This document shows, one piece after another, positions 63,793 through 64,000 of a stretch of DNA of 64,000 nucleotides. The notes under the pieces are model-generated. The model saw only the letters and a program-made list of their open reading frames with translations. It had not been told where the DNA came from and ran no database searches. Origin of the DNA: Ligula intestinalis (taxonomy: Eukaryota; Platyhelminthes; Cestoda; Diphyllobothriidea; Diphyllobothriidae). A program made the translations under genes and the position numbers. Each line of letters begins with the position of its first letter. The stretch's first letter is position 1. The DNA is taken from positions 7,910,675 through 7,974,674 of the forward strand of contig JAYGXS010000007.1 in assembly GCA_036362985.1 (NCBI GenBank). The letters are read 5' to 3'.

Positions 63793-64000
63793 AGCTCTTC
63801 CCAGGATACTAAAATGGTTTCTAAATATGTTAGCATTTCCCTCTGCAGAGTCAAGCATCACTTCCAAGGGCTGCGAATTCTTCACCGTTTTTGCAACCTT
63901 CGTTGTGGTCTTCGCGATTGGCTCTGGAATCTGGTGGGTCGCAACTCGATGACGTTGCCTTGACTTCTACTGCCTTCTCCTGCCTTCCGGATGACCCCTT
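63793..64000 (+). other. 3' flank of the last LINE-C copy
   Basis: Probably 3' UTR at first, then unassigned sequence to the window end. Confidence 0.4.

Overview
The window looks like nuclear DNA of a parasitic flatworm, most likely a large, repeat-rich tapeworm genome. Three things point this way. An intact ribosomal protein eL37 (RPL37A) gene at 47275-47622 has introns of only 38 and 34 nt. A kelch-like gene fragment has introns of 52-59 nt. The mobile fraction is a dense mix of Penelope-like elements (PLEs), CR1/Jockey-type and RTE-type LINEs, tRNA-derived short elements and a Helitron. A run of 10 N at 53474-53483 marks a scaffold gap. Species assignment is inference; platyhelminth is well supported, cestode less so.

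Layout. 1-13 kb: four PLE relics, a BTB/BACK/kelch gene fragment on the minus strand, and a 1.87-kb AT-rich DNA transposon (9919-11786) inserted in one of the PLEs at a TA dinucleotide. 13-25 kb: coiled-coil gene debris, tRNA-derived short elements, two fold-back elements, an internally deleted CR1-type LINE on the minus strand (17.7-20.8 kb), and a Kunitz inhibitor pseudogene with signal-peptide exon and domain exon (22030-22516). 25-33 kb: more PLE pieces and long diverged direct repeats (26.8-27.7 kb with 31.4-32.3 kb; 15.75-16.7 kb with 27.7-28.5 kb). 33-39 kb: a 5'-truncated LINE with an open 555-codon RT frame and its 3' tail, a PLE with an open RT plus GIY-YIG frame, and large trinucleotide microsatellites touching two PLE 5' ends. 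41-47 kb: RTE fragments around a decayed Helitron helicase with a recognisable 3' terminus at 46029-46061. 47.3-47.6 kb: RPL37A, the only clearly intact cellular gene. 50-64 kb: a pile of CR1/Jockey-type LINEs (families A and C), including a head-to-head junction and a nested insertion.

Nearly all coding sequence is transposon-derived, and most of it is broken by stops and frameshifts. PLEs encode a reverse transcriptase with a C-terminal GIY-YIG nuclease; LINEs encode an ORF1 and an apurinic-type endonuclease plus RT. Short tRNA-like elements have internal pol III boxes but no protein. I found no unknown multigene system. The most unusual objects are the TA-flanked transposon with its interlocked A-B-A'-B' inverted repeats, the fold-back elements with tRNA-like segments, and the conserved hammerhead-like stem-loop near PLE ends.
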